This document shows positions 1-7,410 of a stretch of DNA of 64,000 bases, in pieces. This DNA comes from CALBPI01 sp039027435. Lineage in GTDB: Bacteria; Pseudomonadota; Gammaproteobacteria; Steroidobacterales; Woeseiaceae. Location: the NCBI GenBank assembly GCA_039027435.1, contig JBCCKF010000007.1:1-64000 (forward strand), in the 5' to 3' direction. The notes under the pieces were generated by a model. It did not search any database and had not been told where the DNA came from. It saw nothing but the letters and a program-made list of their open reading frames with translations. Position 1 is the first letter of the stretch. Each line of letters starts with the position of its first letter. The position numbers and the translations under genes were made by a program.

Positions 1-213
1 ATAACACCCATTGAGCAAGCCCTTGTAGGAAAACTTGGCACTTTCGATAAGTCTGAGTATGAACATCTTGAAACCCCTCCAGCGGAATGGTTGAGCAAGT
101 CATATGATCACTGGGTTTTGAGTGTACGTTTTGAGGCGTGGCGAGACGGACGTCGTTATATTGTTGATGGGCCCGTGGTTATCAAATTCGACGGCGCGAT
201 TGTCTGGCAATAA
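1..213 (+). CDS. Hypothetical protein, C-terminal part (5' end outside window)
   Basis: An open frame runs from the first base of the window to a TAA at 211-213, giving 70 residues that end in DGAIVWQ. The segment is rich in acidic and aromatic residues and contains no membrane segment. I do not recognise the family. The next gene begins 36 bp downstream on the same strand, and the first copy of a short repeated element lies between them. It appears to be one of six small genes in a row that share this arrangement. The start codon is not in the window. Confidence 0.6.
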   Translation: MTPIEQALVGKLGTFDKSEYEHLETPPAEWLSKSYDHWVLSVRFEAWRDGRRYIVDGPVVIKFDGAIVWQ

Positions 214-219
214 TCCGGT

Positions 220-240
220 GGCCGCTCCTGGCCGGTAGCG
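220..240 (+). repeat. Post-gene element, copy 1
   Basis: The core GCTCCTGGCCG is at 224-234, starting 11 bp after the preceding stop. It carries a short inverted repeat (GGCC at 220-223 and 230-233). It matches copies at 1001-1023 and 1743-1763 well, and copies near 440, 1300 and 2412 more loosely. Confidence 0.6.
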
Positions 241-249
241 ATAACCAAC

Positions 250-441
250 GTGACAAAACAAGAGCAGAAATACCGGCGAATCGAGGAAATGAAGGAGCGG
301 ATTCGGAAAGAGCAATCGGAGAAGCTACTCGAACGCTACAACTCCGGCTACATGGGAAATGAGGGTCAAATAGCACATCGTGAGGTTCTTGCAGAGCGTG
401 GCGACTGGCCTACTGGACTGAACGATCACGACGAGAATTGA
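250..441 (+). CDS. Small hypothetical protein
   Basis: This encodes 63 residues from a GTG start at 250. The N-terminal half is strongly charged (many E, K and R) and predicted helical; the C-terminal half has a GNEGQIAHREVLAERGDW segment that looks conserved in character rather than random. No signal peptide or membrane span is seen. I do not recognise a named family. It begins 16 bp after the core of repeat copy 1 and ends directly at copy 2. The GTG start without a clear Shine-Dalgarno site is shared with the gene at 1074. Confidence 0.55.
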   Translation: MTKQEQKYRRIEEMKERIRKEQSEKLLERYNSGYMGNEGQIAHREVLAERGDWPTGLNDHDEN

Positions 442-470
442 CCGTTCCCTTTTGGCTGTGGACCGACGTC
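439..470 (+). repeat. Post-gene element, copy 2 (diverged)
   Basis: The sequence immediately at the preceding stop aligns to the element as GACCG, then a CCCTTTTGGC core, then GGACCGACGTCT. It is more diverged than copies 1, 3 and 5 but keeps the same order of blocks and the same position next to the stop codon. Confidence 0.4.
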
Positions 471-544
471 TAGACCTCTTTTGCTACGATTACAGTCACC
501 GACCCTTTGCAGTCGTTCCTAATTGGCACCGCAGAAGATCAAAT

Positions 545-988
545 ATGGGGATACTCGCCGACCTTTTTGTAGCTACACCGCCTGAGGCTGCGGTTTATGA
601 AGAAACGCTTCTTCGCGATTTTGCAGCAGCAGAAGAGCAATATGATCCGGTTCACTTTCGCGACCTAACTGACCTGAATTTTTCCATTCTTTGGGCGATG
701 CTCGCGGACGAGGAATTGGACTTGAAGAAGCATGCGCTGACAACGATAAGACTCGAAGAACCAGGCGAGACATGGCTCTTCCGTTTTCCACATCCGTTCT
801 GCGAGAAGCTTGCCGCATTGTCTGATGAAGAAGTACGAAGCGTGTCTCAAGCGTGGGCAGCGACTGAGGAATTGACCCGCGACCGGTGGGCGGTCAATGA
901 CGTTTTACCAGTGGTTGAGCGACTTCGAGAGTTGTCGAAGCGGGCGATCAATTCTGACGATGATCTATTCCTTTGGGGCTCGCTTTGA
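545..988 (+). CDS. Conserved hypothetical cytoplasmic protein
   Basis: This is 147 residues from the ATG at 545. The frame is open further upstream to 452, but that stretch overlaps repeat copy 2 and reads unlike protein, so the internal start MGILADLFVAT is preferred. The protein is acidic, mostly helical and without membrane segments. The MGILADLFVA opening with a following acidic region is reminiscent of small uncharacterised bacterial proteins, but I cannot name a domain. It could be a 178-residue product if the upstream ATG is used. It sits between repeat copies 2 and 3. Confidence 0.6.
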   Translation: MGILADLFVATPPEAAVYEETLLRDFAAAEEQYDPVHFRDLTDLNFSILWAMLADEELDLKKHALTTIRLEEPGETWLFRFPHPFCEKLAALSDEEVRSVSQAWAATEELTRDRWAVNDVLPVVERLRELSKRAINSDDDLFLWGSL

Positions 989-1000
989 TTCATTCACGAC

Positions 1001-1023
1001 CGGCTGCTCCTGGCCGATCCCGG
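1001..1023 (+). repeat. Post-gene element, copy 3
   Basis: The block CGGCTGCTCCTGGCCGATCC starts 13 bp after a stop codon. It contains the exact 11-bp core of copy 1 at 1006-1016. CGGC and GGCCG arms can fold into a short stem. Confidence 0.6.
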
Positions 1024-1073
1024 CAGCACGTAGAATTACCGGTTCGTGCACGAAGTGGTGACCCGGAACACCA

Positions 1074-1277
1074 GTGGACAATCGTAAAGTAGTCAAGAAT
1101 TGGCACACTCGGATACTCGAAGAGTGTCAGGAGCGCCTTGGTCGAAAGCTGACGTCTTACGAAGAGCGTTTCGTCACGAGCCGCGGTGGTTTCATAGCTC
1201 TGGAAGTGATTGAGGATACTGTGAACTCGATGCGCGGCGCAGAGCTGGAAGCCTATCTGAACTCAGAGAATGAGTAG
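1074..1277 (+). CDS. Small hypothetical protein
   Basis: This encodes 67 residues from a GTG start at 1074. It is highly charged and predicted all-helical, with the recognisable block SRGGFIALEVIEDTV in the middle. No membrane segment, metal site or known DNA-binding motif is visible. It lies between repeat copies 3 and 4. The length and charge resemble small accessory proteins seen as lone genes in environmental bacteria, but I do not recognise a named family and assign no function. Confidence 0.55.
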   Translation: MDNRKVVKNWHTRILEECQERLGRKLTSYEERFVTSRGGFIALEVIEDTVNSMRGAELEAYLNSENE

Positions 1278-1294
1278 CACGTCAATGAGCGCTA

Positions 1295-1322
1295 CAGGCT
1301 GACTCCTGTGGTACGCAGAATG
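1295..1322 (+). repeat. Post-gene element, copy 4 (weak)
   Basis: The block GGCTGACTCCTG followed by GTACGCAG begins about 20 bp after the stop at 1277. It can be aligned to the consensus GGCTGCTCCTGGCCGATNGC only with an insertion, so this copy is the least certain. Confidence 0.25.
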
Positions 1323-1391
1323 GCTGCTATCATCACGTCTATCGAACGAGAGCGGATCCGCCCCAATCGCGGCGAATAAACGTAGATTCCA

Positions 1392-1742
1392 ATGAGCAAC
1401 TTTCTTCAAGTGATTTTTCCTTACAAGTACGAAGGTGTTTGGGTCTTTGATGACGAATCGAAGTCGTTGGACAAAGAACCGTTCGTTTTTGGAGCTGATG
1501 ACATTATCGATTGGATGGTCGCCGATATCTCGGACGCCAGTGCTGGATTCAAATTGCTGTTCTCCCATGGGCAGTTTCCGGGCTACCAGGCTCACGGAGA
1601 GTGGGTGAGAGAGGAGATGGAAGGCAACTGGTACCGCTTGGTCGAGCATGACTTGGAGGGCTGGCTCTGTCCGGCGTTACTAAAGTACTTCGACAGCCCC
1701 CCACATAACATCTACGCGAAGGCTGAAGCCAAGACCGAATAG
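1392..1742 (+). CDS. DUF6717-like hypothetical protein
   Basis: This encodes 116 residues from an ATG at 1392. The run VWVFDDE near residue 17, then KEPFVFGADDIIDWMV, a FPGYQAHGEWVREE segment, GNWYRLVEHDLEGWLCPALLKYF and a terminal IYAKAE resemble the small uncharacterised family DUF6717. That assignment is from memory of the family pattern. The protein has no membrane span and its function is unknown. It lies between repeat copies 4 and 5, and its stop codon touches copy 5. Confidence 0.65.
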   Translation: MSNFLQVIFPYKYEGVWVFDDESKSLDKEPFVFGADDIIDWMVADISDASAGFKLLFSHGQFPGYQAHGEWVREEMEGNWYRLVEHDLEGWLCPALLKYFDSPPHNIYAKAEAKTE

Positions 1743-1785
1743 TGGCGGCTCCTGGCCGGATCGAGAAACCAACCAGACGTCCGCT
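1743..1785 (+). repeat. Post-gene element, copy 5
   Basis: TGGCGGCTCCTGGCCGG at 1743 begins one base after a stop codon, with the exact 11-bp core at 1748-1758. A trailing CAGACGTCCGCT block (1774-1785) resembles the tail of copy 2. Confidence 0.6.
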
Positions 1786-1814
1786 ATACTTGCGGCTGAT
1801 GCCCCAAACCGAAC

Positions 1815-2408
1815 GTGCAACGTTTTCTCACCAACCTACCAATGATCGTAGAAATTCCCACCAAGAGCGGTGACAACCAGAAATTCATGTTGGCCCTTAG
1901 TAGCCTGATCGCCACAATGGTTGCCGAGAAAGAGCCAACTGATTTGTACGTGACGAGAATCAACAAGTGGCTCGGCTATTCGGGAAAGGGACGCGTAGAG
2001 TTTGAAGGTTTCTGGCCGATTGATACGGCACTTGACCCGATATGGCGAGACAAACTCACGTTTCCTTCGTTCAATCCCAAACAAATCGGTCAACAATTGT
2101 ATTGGCGACGAAGTGACGACGGGACTTATGGGGGAACCGATGACCCAAGGTGGATTTACAAGCGGAAGTTGCAATCCAGTGCGGGCAATCTCAATTACAG
2201 GGTAGTCGAGTTTTCAGAGTCTGGTCTGTTTGTCTGGTTCACTAGTGATACCGAGACCAATGCGCACGGAAGCGTGATGGTCTATCAGGTCAATGGACAG
2301 GGCGTTTCTGGATGGTTTGCATCCTTTCGGCAGGACAGCGACTGGATTGTCGACAGAACGAAGGGAGTCGACAAGAGAGTTGTCGAAAATTGGTTTCCCA
2401 TCTGTTGA
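1815..2408 (+). CDS. Hypothetical protein
   Basis: This encodes up to 197 residues from a GTG at 1815; an ATG at 1842 would give 188 residues and is an equally plausible start, since neither has a good ribosome-binding site. The protein is rich in W, Y and charged residues, predicted mixed alpha/beta, with no signal peptide or membrane span. A central RSDDGTYGGTDDPRWIYKRK block and a C-terminal WIVDRT segment stand out, but I recognise no family. It is the last and largest of the six small genes at the left end and is followed by repeat copy 6. Confidence 0.55.
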   Translation: MQRFLTNLPMIVEIPTKSGDNQKFMLALSSLIATMVAEKEPTDLYVTRINKWLGYSGKGRVEFEGFWPIDTALDPIWRDKLTFPSFNPKQIGQQLYWRRSDDGTYGGTDDPRWIYKRKLQSSAGNLNYRVVEFSESGLFVWFTSDTETNAHGSVMVYQVNGQGVSGWFASFRQDSDWIVDRTKGVDKRVVENWFPIC

Positions 2409-2411
2409 GTT

Positions 2412-2437
2412 GACCGTCTGCTTCATGGCCGAATGCC
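2412..2437 (+). repeat. Post-gene element, copy 6 (diverged)
   Basis: GACCGTCTGCTTCATGGCCG begins 5 bp after the stop at 2408, keeping the GACCG, CTGCT and TGGCCGA blocks of the element. The rest of the 2409-2664 gap holds no gene. A fragment GGCTCTTGGCCG near 2629-2640 may be a further relic, and GGGTTTAACCC at 2510-2520 is a near-palindrome. Confidence 0.45.
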
Positions 2438-2664
2438 GAAACTCGCTCTCGCACCGTGTGGAAGGCTGGTGTGGAAAATAGCTGCCGTTAAGCGACGAAA
2501 CGGTCATTAGGGTTTAACCCCACTAGCGTGGTCGCCAGCTTGACCCAGTTTGCCGTTGCCCAGTGTTCAAGACCTGAGAAATCTATGGCGTCCGTCGCCC
2601 GCCCGGCAAAACCTACACGGTCGCATGATAGGCTCTTGGCCGTAGAAGTTCACAAGGTATTGCG

Positions 2665-4086
2665 ATGCGCGTAGCGATATATGCCCTCGTCGTTGGACTG
2701 GCCGTTTCGGGATCTCAAACACACGCCGATTACGACTACTTCTCCGCACAGCGAAAGATGATCCGCAATGGGGTCCAGGCCGTGTTGACTTGCAACGGTC
2801 TGTTCACCTCGGAGCGGTCGTTGGAGCAGGTGCGGAGCGAGGAGCTTGCCTATCTGACCCAGGAACGTTTCGGTGGACCGGTAACCGAGAGCATAAGGAT
2901 CGATCAGACCGCTCGCCTGGTCAGCATCGGCGGTGGCAACGACGGCCCGAGAATCACTGCAGTTTTTCGAGACGGCATTGGCTGTGTGGTCATGGCACCT
3001 GATCAAACGGAAGCGGATATCTCTGACCTACCGCAGCTGTCACACACGCGCACGGATCGTTCCGATATCGCTTGGCCAATGGGCGATAAGGTTGACCCGA
3101 TCGTTCTGCCCCCGACGGTCGACGCGGAGCGACTGCAAGCTGCCTCCGATGCGATTTTTGCACCCGAGCGCGACAACCAGATCACGCTGAGCTTACTAGT
3201 CGTGCACGATGGAAAAATCATCCATGAGCGCTATCGAGATGGCGTCGACCGCAACACGAGGACCCGGACATGGTCGACCGCGAAGAGCATAGCCGTCACA
3301 TTGATCGGCATGCTGGTCGACGAGGGCAAGCTGGGATTGGATGAACCCTTACCTATCGAATGGTTACCCGAGCAACCGGACCCGACGAACGAGGCGCGCA
3401 CCAACATCACACTTCGCCACGTTCTCAACATGTCGAGTGGTCTGCTGCCTGTCGACAGCTTCAACCTCGAGTATGCAACCGGTTCCGGGCTTGCCTATTG
3501 GGCCGGGGCGAGTTCGATTGACGGTGCACGCAGACGCGGATTGGTGCGCGAACCTGGCAGTCACTGGGACTACGAGAACTACGACACGCTGCTCGCCGTG
3601 TTGGCGATGAAAAAAGCACTGGGGAACGAAGCGGCCTACCACGAGTATCCGCGCAAGGTGCTGCTCGAGCCTCTCGGCATGCAGAACACCCTACTGAGCA
3701 CCGACCGATTCGGCGACTTCATTCTGAGCAGCCAGGTCTATACCAATGCACGCGACCTCGCCCGCTTCGGCTTGCTCTATCTAAACGATGGCCGCTGGAG
3801 CGATGAGCAACTGGTCTCGAAAGACTGGATAGACTTTGTCCGAACACCTGCCCCGTCAACCAAAGACCGGGGCAATTTCTACGGTGGTCAGTTCTGGTTG
3901 GTGCCCGATGAGCGAACAGACGTACCGAGCGACGCATACGCGACTGCAGGAAACCGTGGGCAGTACGTCATCATCATCCCATCGCATGATCTCGTGATCG
4001 TTCGTCGCGGACTCGACTTCGCCAGTCCGCACATGAATCGATGGGATATCACCGCCAGTATCCTGGGGGCATTTAAAAGTGAATAG
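2665..4086 (+). CDS. Serine beta-lactamase-fold hydrolase (class C type), exported
   Basis: This 473-residue protein starts with a hydrophobic signal peptide (about residues 1-21). The C-terminal two thirds is a beta-lactamase/esterase (class C PBP) domain. An S-x-x-K motif is at Ser204-Lys207 (WSTAKS) with the usual following hydrophobic helix, and the second motif Tyr-x-Asn is at 303-305 (DYENYD). An NRGQY segment near the C-terminus fits the third motif region. The N-terminal 150 residues are an extra domain. Members hydrolyse esters, amides or peptides; the substrate here is unknown. The stop overlaps the next gene by 8 bp, so the two are co-transcribed and probably translationally coupled. 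I do not infer antibiotic resistance. Confidence 0.88.
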   Translation: MRVAIYALVVGLAVSGSQTHADYDYFSAQRKMIRNGVQAVLTCNGLFTSERSLEQVRSEELAYLTQERFGGPVTESIRIDQTARLVSIGGGNDGPRITAVFRDGIGCVVMAPDQTEADISDLPQLSHTRTDRSDIAWPMGDKVDPIVLPPTVDAERLQAASDAIFAPERDNQITLSLLVVHDGKIIHERYRDGVDRNTRTRTWSTAKSIAVTLIGMLVDEGKLGLDEPLPIEWLPEQPDPTNEARTNITLRHVLNMSSGLLPVDSFNLEYATGSGLAYWAGASSIDGARRRGLVREPGSHWDYENYDTLLAVLAMKKALGNEAAYHEYPRKVLLEPLGMQNTLLSTDRFGDFILSSQVYTNARDLARFGLLYLNDGRWSDEQLVSKDWIDFVRTPAPSTKDRGNFYGGQFWLVPDERTDVPSDAYATAGNRGQYVIIIPSHDLVIVRRGLDFASPHMNRWDITASILGAFKSE

Positions 4087-4783
4087 TCAAATGCCGGCAG
4101 TTCAAATACAGGCGGCGAGAGTTGCGGGCACAGCATTGTTGCTGAGTATCGTCGTAGGTGTTGTGACAGTGATATTTGTCACCGCCGGTATCGATATCAA
4201 CCTGTCGGCCGATGTACAGGCGGTCGCCATCAACATGCTCGATGCAGAGCAACGGCTGCGCGCCAAAGCCTACCTTGCGATCCTGACATTCCTCCTCGAG
4301 GTCACATTCTCGATTGCGATCCTGCGAGTCTTGTTCGCGCAAGACGCGGTGCTTGCGTCGGTCAGCGCAATCAGTGGCATCGCCGCCGCGTTGTGTTCTC
4401 TGATCGGCGGTATGGCCGCTTTGACCATCGCTGAGCTGCTTAGCGTACCGGTTACCGACTCGCTGGCTACAGAAACCAGACTGAACTCAATCAAGACACT
4501 GATCACAGGCGAGTACACGACGTTCCACATGGGCATTATTATCGGCTCGTTGGGTAAGGCTGGCGTCTTCTTCTTGCTGCTGAAGCGTCGCCTCGTGCCC
4601 ACGGTACTTGCGGGATGGGGTGTATTTGCTTCGCTATTTGTCGCCACGACTGTCGTTGCACGTGACTTCATAGCAGTCCTTGCGAACAACTCTGTGACGA
4701 TGGCCTTTATCCTCTGCAATCTGATCGCACTGGTCTCGTTGAGCCTCTACCTCACCATTCGCGGCATCCGGGTTTCGCCATGA
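4079..4783 (+). CDS. DUF4386 family membrane protein
   Basis: This encodes 234 residues from a GTG at 4079, overlapping the hydrolase gene. The sequence shows about six hydrophobic helices, beginning with an AGTALLLSIVVGVVTVIF segment near residue 15. The pattern of an early AAR-x-AGxxLL segment, a middle AAALCSLIGG helix and a FxMGxIIxxLGxAGVFxLLL helix matches the uncharacterised inner-membrane family DUF4386. No catalytic residues are evident. It sits between two exported hydrolases and overlaps both neighbours (8 bp and 4 bp), so it belongs to the same transcript. Its role is unknown. Confidence 0.78.
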   Translation: MNSQMPAVQIQAARVAGTALLLSIVVGVVTVIFVTAGIDINLSADVQAVAINMLDAEQRLRAKAYLAILTFLLEVTFSIAILRVLFAQDAVLASVSAISGIAAALCSLIGGMAALTIAELLSVPVTDSLATETRLNSIKTLITGEYTTFHMGIIIGSLGKAGVFFLLLKRRLVPTVLAGWGVFASLFVATTVVARDFIAVLANNSVTMAFILCNLIALVSLSLYLTIRGIRVSP

Positions 4784-6591
4784 GTATTTTCGAAAATCCG
4801 ATGTCATTGATACGACGTTCACACGTGCTTGGCTTTTCTTTGCTGATGGCCATCGGATCGATTCTGCCGATACCTGTACAAGCTCAGGAAGCGAGCACGA
4901 AGCGTCAGATCGCAATCACTTTCGACGATGCGCCCCGCCCGTCCGGTGCCCTGATGAGCAAAGAACAGCGCACCAAAATGCTCATTGATGCGCTGGCAAG
5001 CTCCGACACAAAAGCCATGTTTTTCGCAACAACGAGTAATCTCGAGAAACAAGGAGCGGAGGGTTCAGAACGACTCGAGCAGTACCTCGAAGCGGGCCAC
5101 AGCATCGCCAACCATTCGCATTCGCACGCTTCGGCCAACCGTACCGAGGCGGAGGTCTTTCTGGCGGATATTCAAACCGCGGAAGCGACACTGGCAGCGT
5201 ATTCGGGGTATGAGCGCTTCTATCGATTCCCATACCTGCACGAGGGCAATACGCGCGCAAAACGCGATGCCATTCGTACCGGACTCAATGACATGGGGAT
5301 GCGGGCCGGCTATGTCACGATCGATAACTATGACTGGTATCTACAGGCATTATTCAGTGAGGCAGTTAAGGCGAATCGACCTGTCGATCTGAATGCGTGG
5401 CGTGAGCTTTATGTGGAAGTGCTACTGGGGGCTATCGAGTTCTACGACCAGATCGCTGTCGATACTATCGGCAGGTCTCCTGCGCACGTACTGCTGTTGC
5501 ATGAGAACGAACTGGCTGCATTGTTCGTGGATGATCTGATCGAGGCACTGCACGCATCGGGGTGGGAGACCATCACCGCACAAAATGCTTATGACGATCC
5601 GATTGCAGAGATTGAACCCGACACCATGCTTCTTGGCCAAGGGCGTGTCGCTGCCATCGCATCTGAGCGCGGACGACCCTACACCGCGCTGATTCATCCA
5701 CTGGAAAGCGAAGCCGCGCTGCGCGCTTTGTCGGTCAACCGAGGTCTGGTCGGACTCGCGCCCGGAGCCTATTTGGAACAAACCCCGCCCGGCCTGACAC
5801 CGAAGGTATTTGCGCCCGGGGTCATCTCTCTGGCCGATCGCTATGAATATGGGTCGGTGTTTTCGCCCGATGGGCGAGAGATGTTTTTCGCGGTGGCCAA
5901 CGAGGGTCGCGGAGAGATCTTCGCGACACGCAACACTCGCGGCGGTTGGGAAACGCCGACGCGCATCTTGTCTGATCCGCAGCATTCATTCGCCGATCCG
6001 TTCCTGAGTCGCGATGGTACGCGCCTGTACTTTATCTCCACTCGCGCAAGCAGTGACCCGGAGAATCCAAACTACGACTTGTATTTCGTCACGCGACAAG
6101 GGCGTCAATGGAGTGAGCCGCAGGCGCTATCTGGGGAGGTCAATTCCGAGTTCAATGAGTACTACGTGTCGTTCAGCGATACTGGGGAGATGGTCTTCGC
6201 CAGTAATCGGAGCGGCAGTACTGACTCCGACTTCGACATGTTCATTACGACGCCCGATAGCTCGGATATAGAAATACTCCCGGGACGCGCCAACACCAAA
6301 GCCTATGAAGCAGACCCGTTTATTTCGCCGGATGGCAGCTACATAATTTTTGGATCAACACGGATCAAAGGGCAGGCGCGCGACCTTTACGTAACGTTCC
6401 GTCAAGCGGATGGGACCTGGTCTCGAGGCGTATCTCTCGGTGACCGCATCAATACCGAAGGTATCGAATTCTGTCCATTTGTAACCCGAGATGGTCGATT
6501 CCTGTTCTATACAAGCAATCAGGAAATCTACTGGGTCGACGCTGCCATCATCGACCTCGCTAGGGAGTCTCTACAGAGCGCAGGTGACTGA
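4780..6591 (+). CDS. Polysaccharide deacetylase fused to PD40 beta-propeller
   Basis: This 603-residue protein carries an N-terminal signal peptide (cleavage near residue 35). A NodB-type polysaccharide deacetylase domain follows, with the metal-binding/catalytic motif TFDDAP at 47-52, the second metal motif H-S-x-x-H (His112, His116 in NHSHSH) and an arginine-FPY segment near 148. From about residue 350 to 590 five PD40/TolB-like blades follow, each with a SPDG or RDG turn. Family knowledge says NodB domains de-N-acetylate or de-O-acetylate glycans. The propeller may bind glycan, peptide or protein. It overlaps the upstream gene by 4 bp (ATGA) and its 3' end overlaps the convergent cupin gene by 32 bp. 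Confidence 0.88.
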   Translation: MSIFENPMSLIRRSHVLGFSLLMAIGSILPIPVQAQEASTKRQIAITFDDAPRPSGALMSKEQRTKMLIDALASSDTKAMFFATTSNLEKQGAEGSERLEQYLEAGHSIANHSHSHASANRTEAEVFLADIQTAEATLAAYSGYERFYRFPYLHEGNTRAKRDAIRTGLNDMGMRAGYVTIDNYDWYLQALFSEAVKANRPVDLNAWRELYVEVLLGAIEFYDQIAVDTIGRSPAHVLLLHENELAALFVDDLIEALHASGWETITAQNAYDDPIAEIEPDTMLLGQGRVAAIASERGRPYTALIHPLESEAALRALSVNRGLVGLAPGAYLEQTPPGLTPKVFAPGVISLADRYEYGSVFSPDGREMFFAVANEGRGEIFATRNTRGGWETPTRILSDPQHSFADPFLSRDGTRLYFISTRASSDPENPNYDLYFVTRQGRQWSEPQALSGEVNSEFNEYYVSFSDTGEMVFASNRSGSTDSDFDMFITTPDSSDIEILPGRANTKAYEADPFISPDGSYIIFGSTRIKGQARDLYVTFRQADGTWSRGVSLGDRINTEGIEFCPFVTRDGRFLFYTSNQEIYWVDAAIIDLARESLQSAGD

Positions 6592-7252
6592 CCCCGCCCA
6601 CCTTTACATACGCTTCGAAGCCTTCGCCGGTAACGGGCGAGAATTCACCGCCCGGAGGTATTCGCAGCCAGCTACCGGGATCGAATCGCTCACCGGACTC
6701 AGTAAAACTGCCCTTCAGCACGAACACCTCCGCGCCATCGATGAACTTTCGCGTCACGGGCTCTGTGTTGGGTCGCCATCGCTCGATGACCGTTTCGTCG
6801 GGAAAATTCGGATCGGAATAGAGCAGTTTTTGTTCGACACCCGGCGCCACTGACCGCCATTCAAGCTCGGCAACAGGAATCGCATGGTGTGCGCGCCCCT
6901 CACCAGAATACTGGCGCAACTTGACCAGTAGTACGCAGCCAGGCTCGGAGGAAGGCGCGTGTCGAAATCCCTCAGGGTTGAGTAAGTAGGTGCCCGCTGG
7001 CCAGTCTCCCTGATGATCGGAAAACACCCCTTCAAGAACGAGAATCTCTTCGCCCTCCGGGTGATCGTGCTCCGGGAAACTGGAGCCGGGCTCATAGCGT
7101 ACGACCGACGTTACCTGGCCGGCCTCAAGGGGCCCGACTAGGTGCAATCGCTTACGCCACACCGTACCACTGGGGCTTGCCGCCCATTCCATGTCTCGAG
7201 TGTGCATGGACGCACGAGCCGAGAGGTCGCCATTCATTTCGTGAGACATCAT
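6560..7252 (-). CDS. Double-cupin ChrR-like protein
   Basis: This encodes 230 residues with two cupin modules. The first (about residues 45-115) has the metal-binding signature EHDHPEGEE, a G-W-P-x-G-T-Y turn and a GFRHAP histidine. The second (about 150-215) has GAEVFVLKGSF and GSWLRIPPG, but fewer histidines. Layout and motifs match the ChrR-like cupin family, which includes the sensing domain of anti-sigma factor ChrR, but the zinc anti-sigma domain that ChrR carries at its N-terminus is absent. The gene is last in the - strand run from the amidohydrolase at 11049, and overlaps the convergent deacetylase gene at its 3' end. It may act on a small molecule or simply bind metal. Confidence 0.78.
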   Translation of the reverse strand: MMSHEMNGDLSARASMHTRDMEWAASPSGTVWRKRLHLVGPLEAGQVTSVVRYEPGSSFPEHDHPEGEEILVLEGVFSDHQGDWPAGTYLLNPEGFRHAPSSEPGCVLLVKLRQYSGEGRAHHAIPVAELEWRSVAPGVEQKLLYSDPNFPDETVIERWRPNTEPVTRKFIDGAEVFVLKGSFTESGERFDPGSWLRIPPGGEFSPVTGEGFEAYVKVGGVSHLRSVETP

Positions 7253-7257
7253 GATCC

Positions 7258-7395
7258 TTATCCTAACCTGTACCGATCAATTCGCCCGTCACAATAAAAC
7301 CGAGGGTCATACACACAACAAGCAAAGCGCCCGTCAGTCGCGGTGGCACCGATCGCGAATGCAAGAACAAATCCGAGTGCTGTTTTGGTATTCAT
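7258..7395 (-). pseudogene. Decayed small membrane protein (XapX-like)
   Basis: An ATG at 7395 lies 15 bp after the MFS stop and opens MNTKTALGFVLAFAIGA, a typical first membrane helix, but the frame then turns into non-membrane residues and stops at 7258. One frame over, starting just after that helix, the sequence reads PPRLTGALLVVCMTLGFIV and stops at 7263. Together these look like the two halves of a roughly 50-residue two-helix protein of the XapX/DUF1427 type, with the loop between the helices deleted and the frame lost. It is too short to be certain, and the 45-residue product could also be made as is. Confidence 0.4.
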
Positions 7396-7410
7396 CCGTC
7401 AAACTCGGGG

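Noticed and set aside
1..2450. Classical integron cassette array
   Set aside because: The layout of small genes with a repeated element suggests one, but the conserved GTTRRRY / RYYYAAC cores and an integrase gene were not seen in the window.
2665..4086. Beta-lactamase antibiotic resistance gene
   Set aside because: The S-x-x-K and Y-x-N motifs define a broad hydrolase/esterase family. Nothing in the sequence shows beta-lactam hydrolysis.
6560..7252. ChrR anti-sigma factor with a partner sigma factor
   Set aside because: The cupin part resembles ChrR, but the zinc anti-sigma domain is absent and no ECF sigma gene is adjacent.
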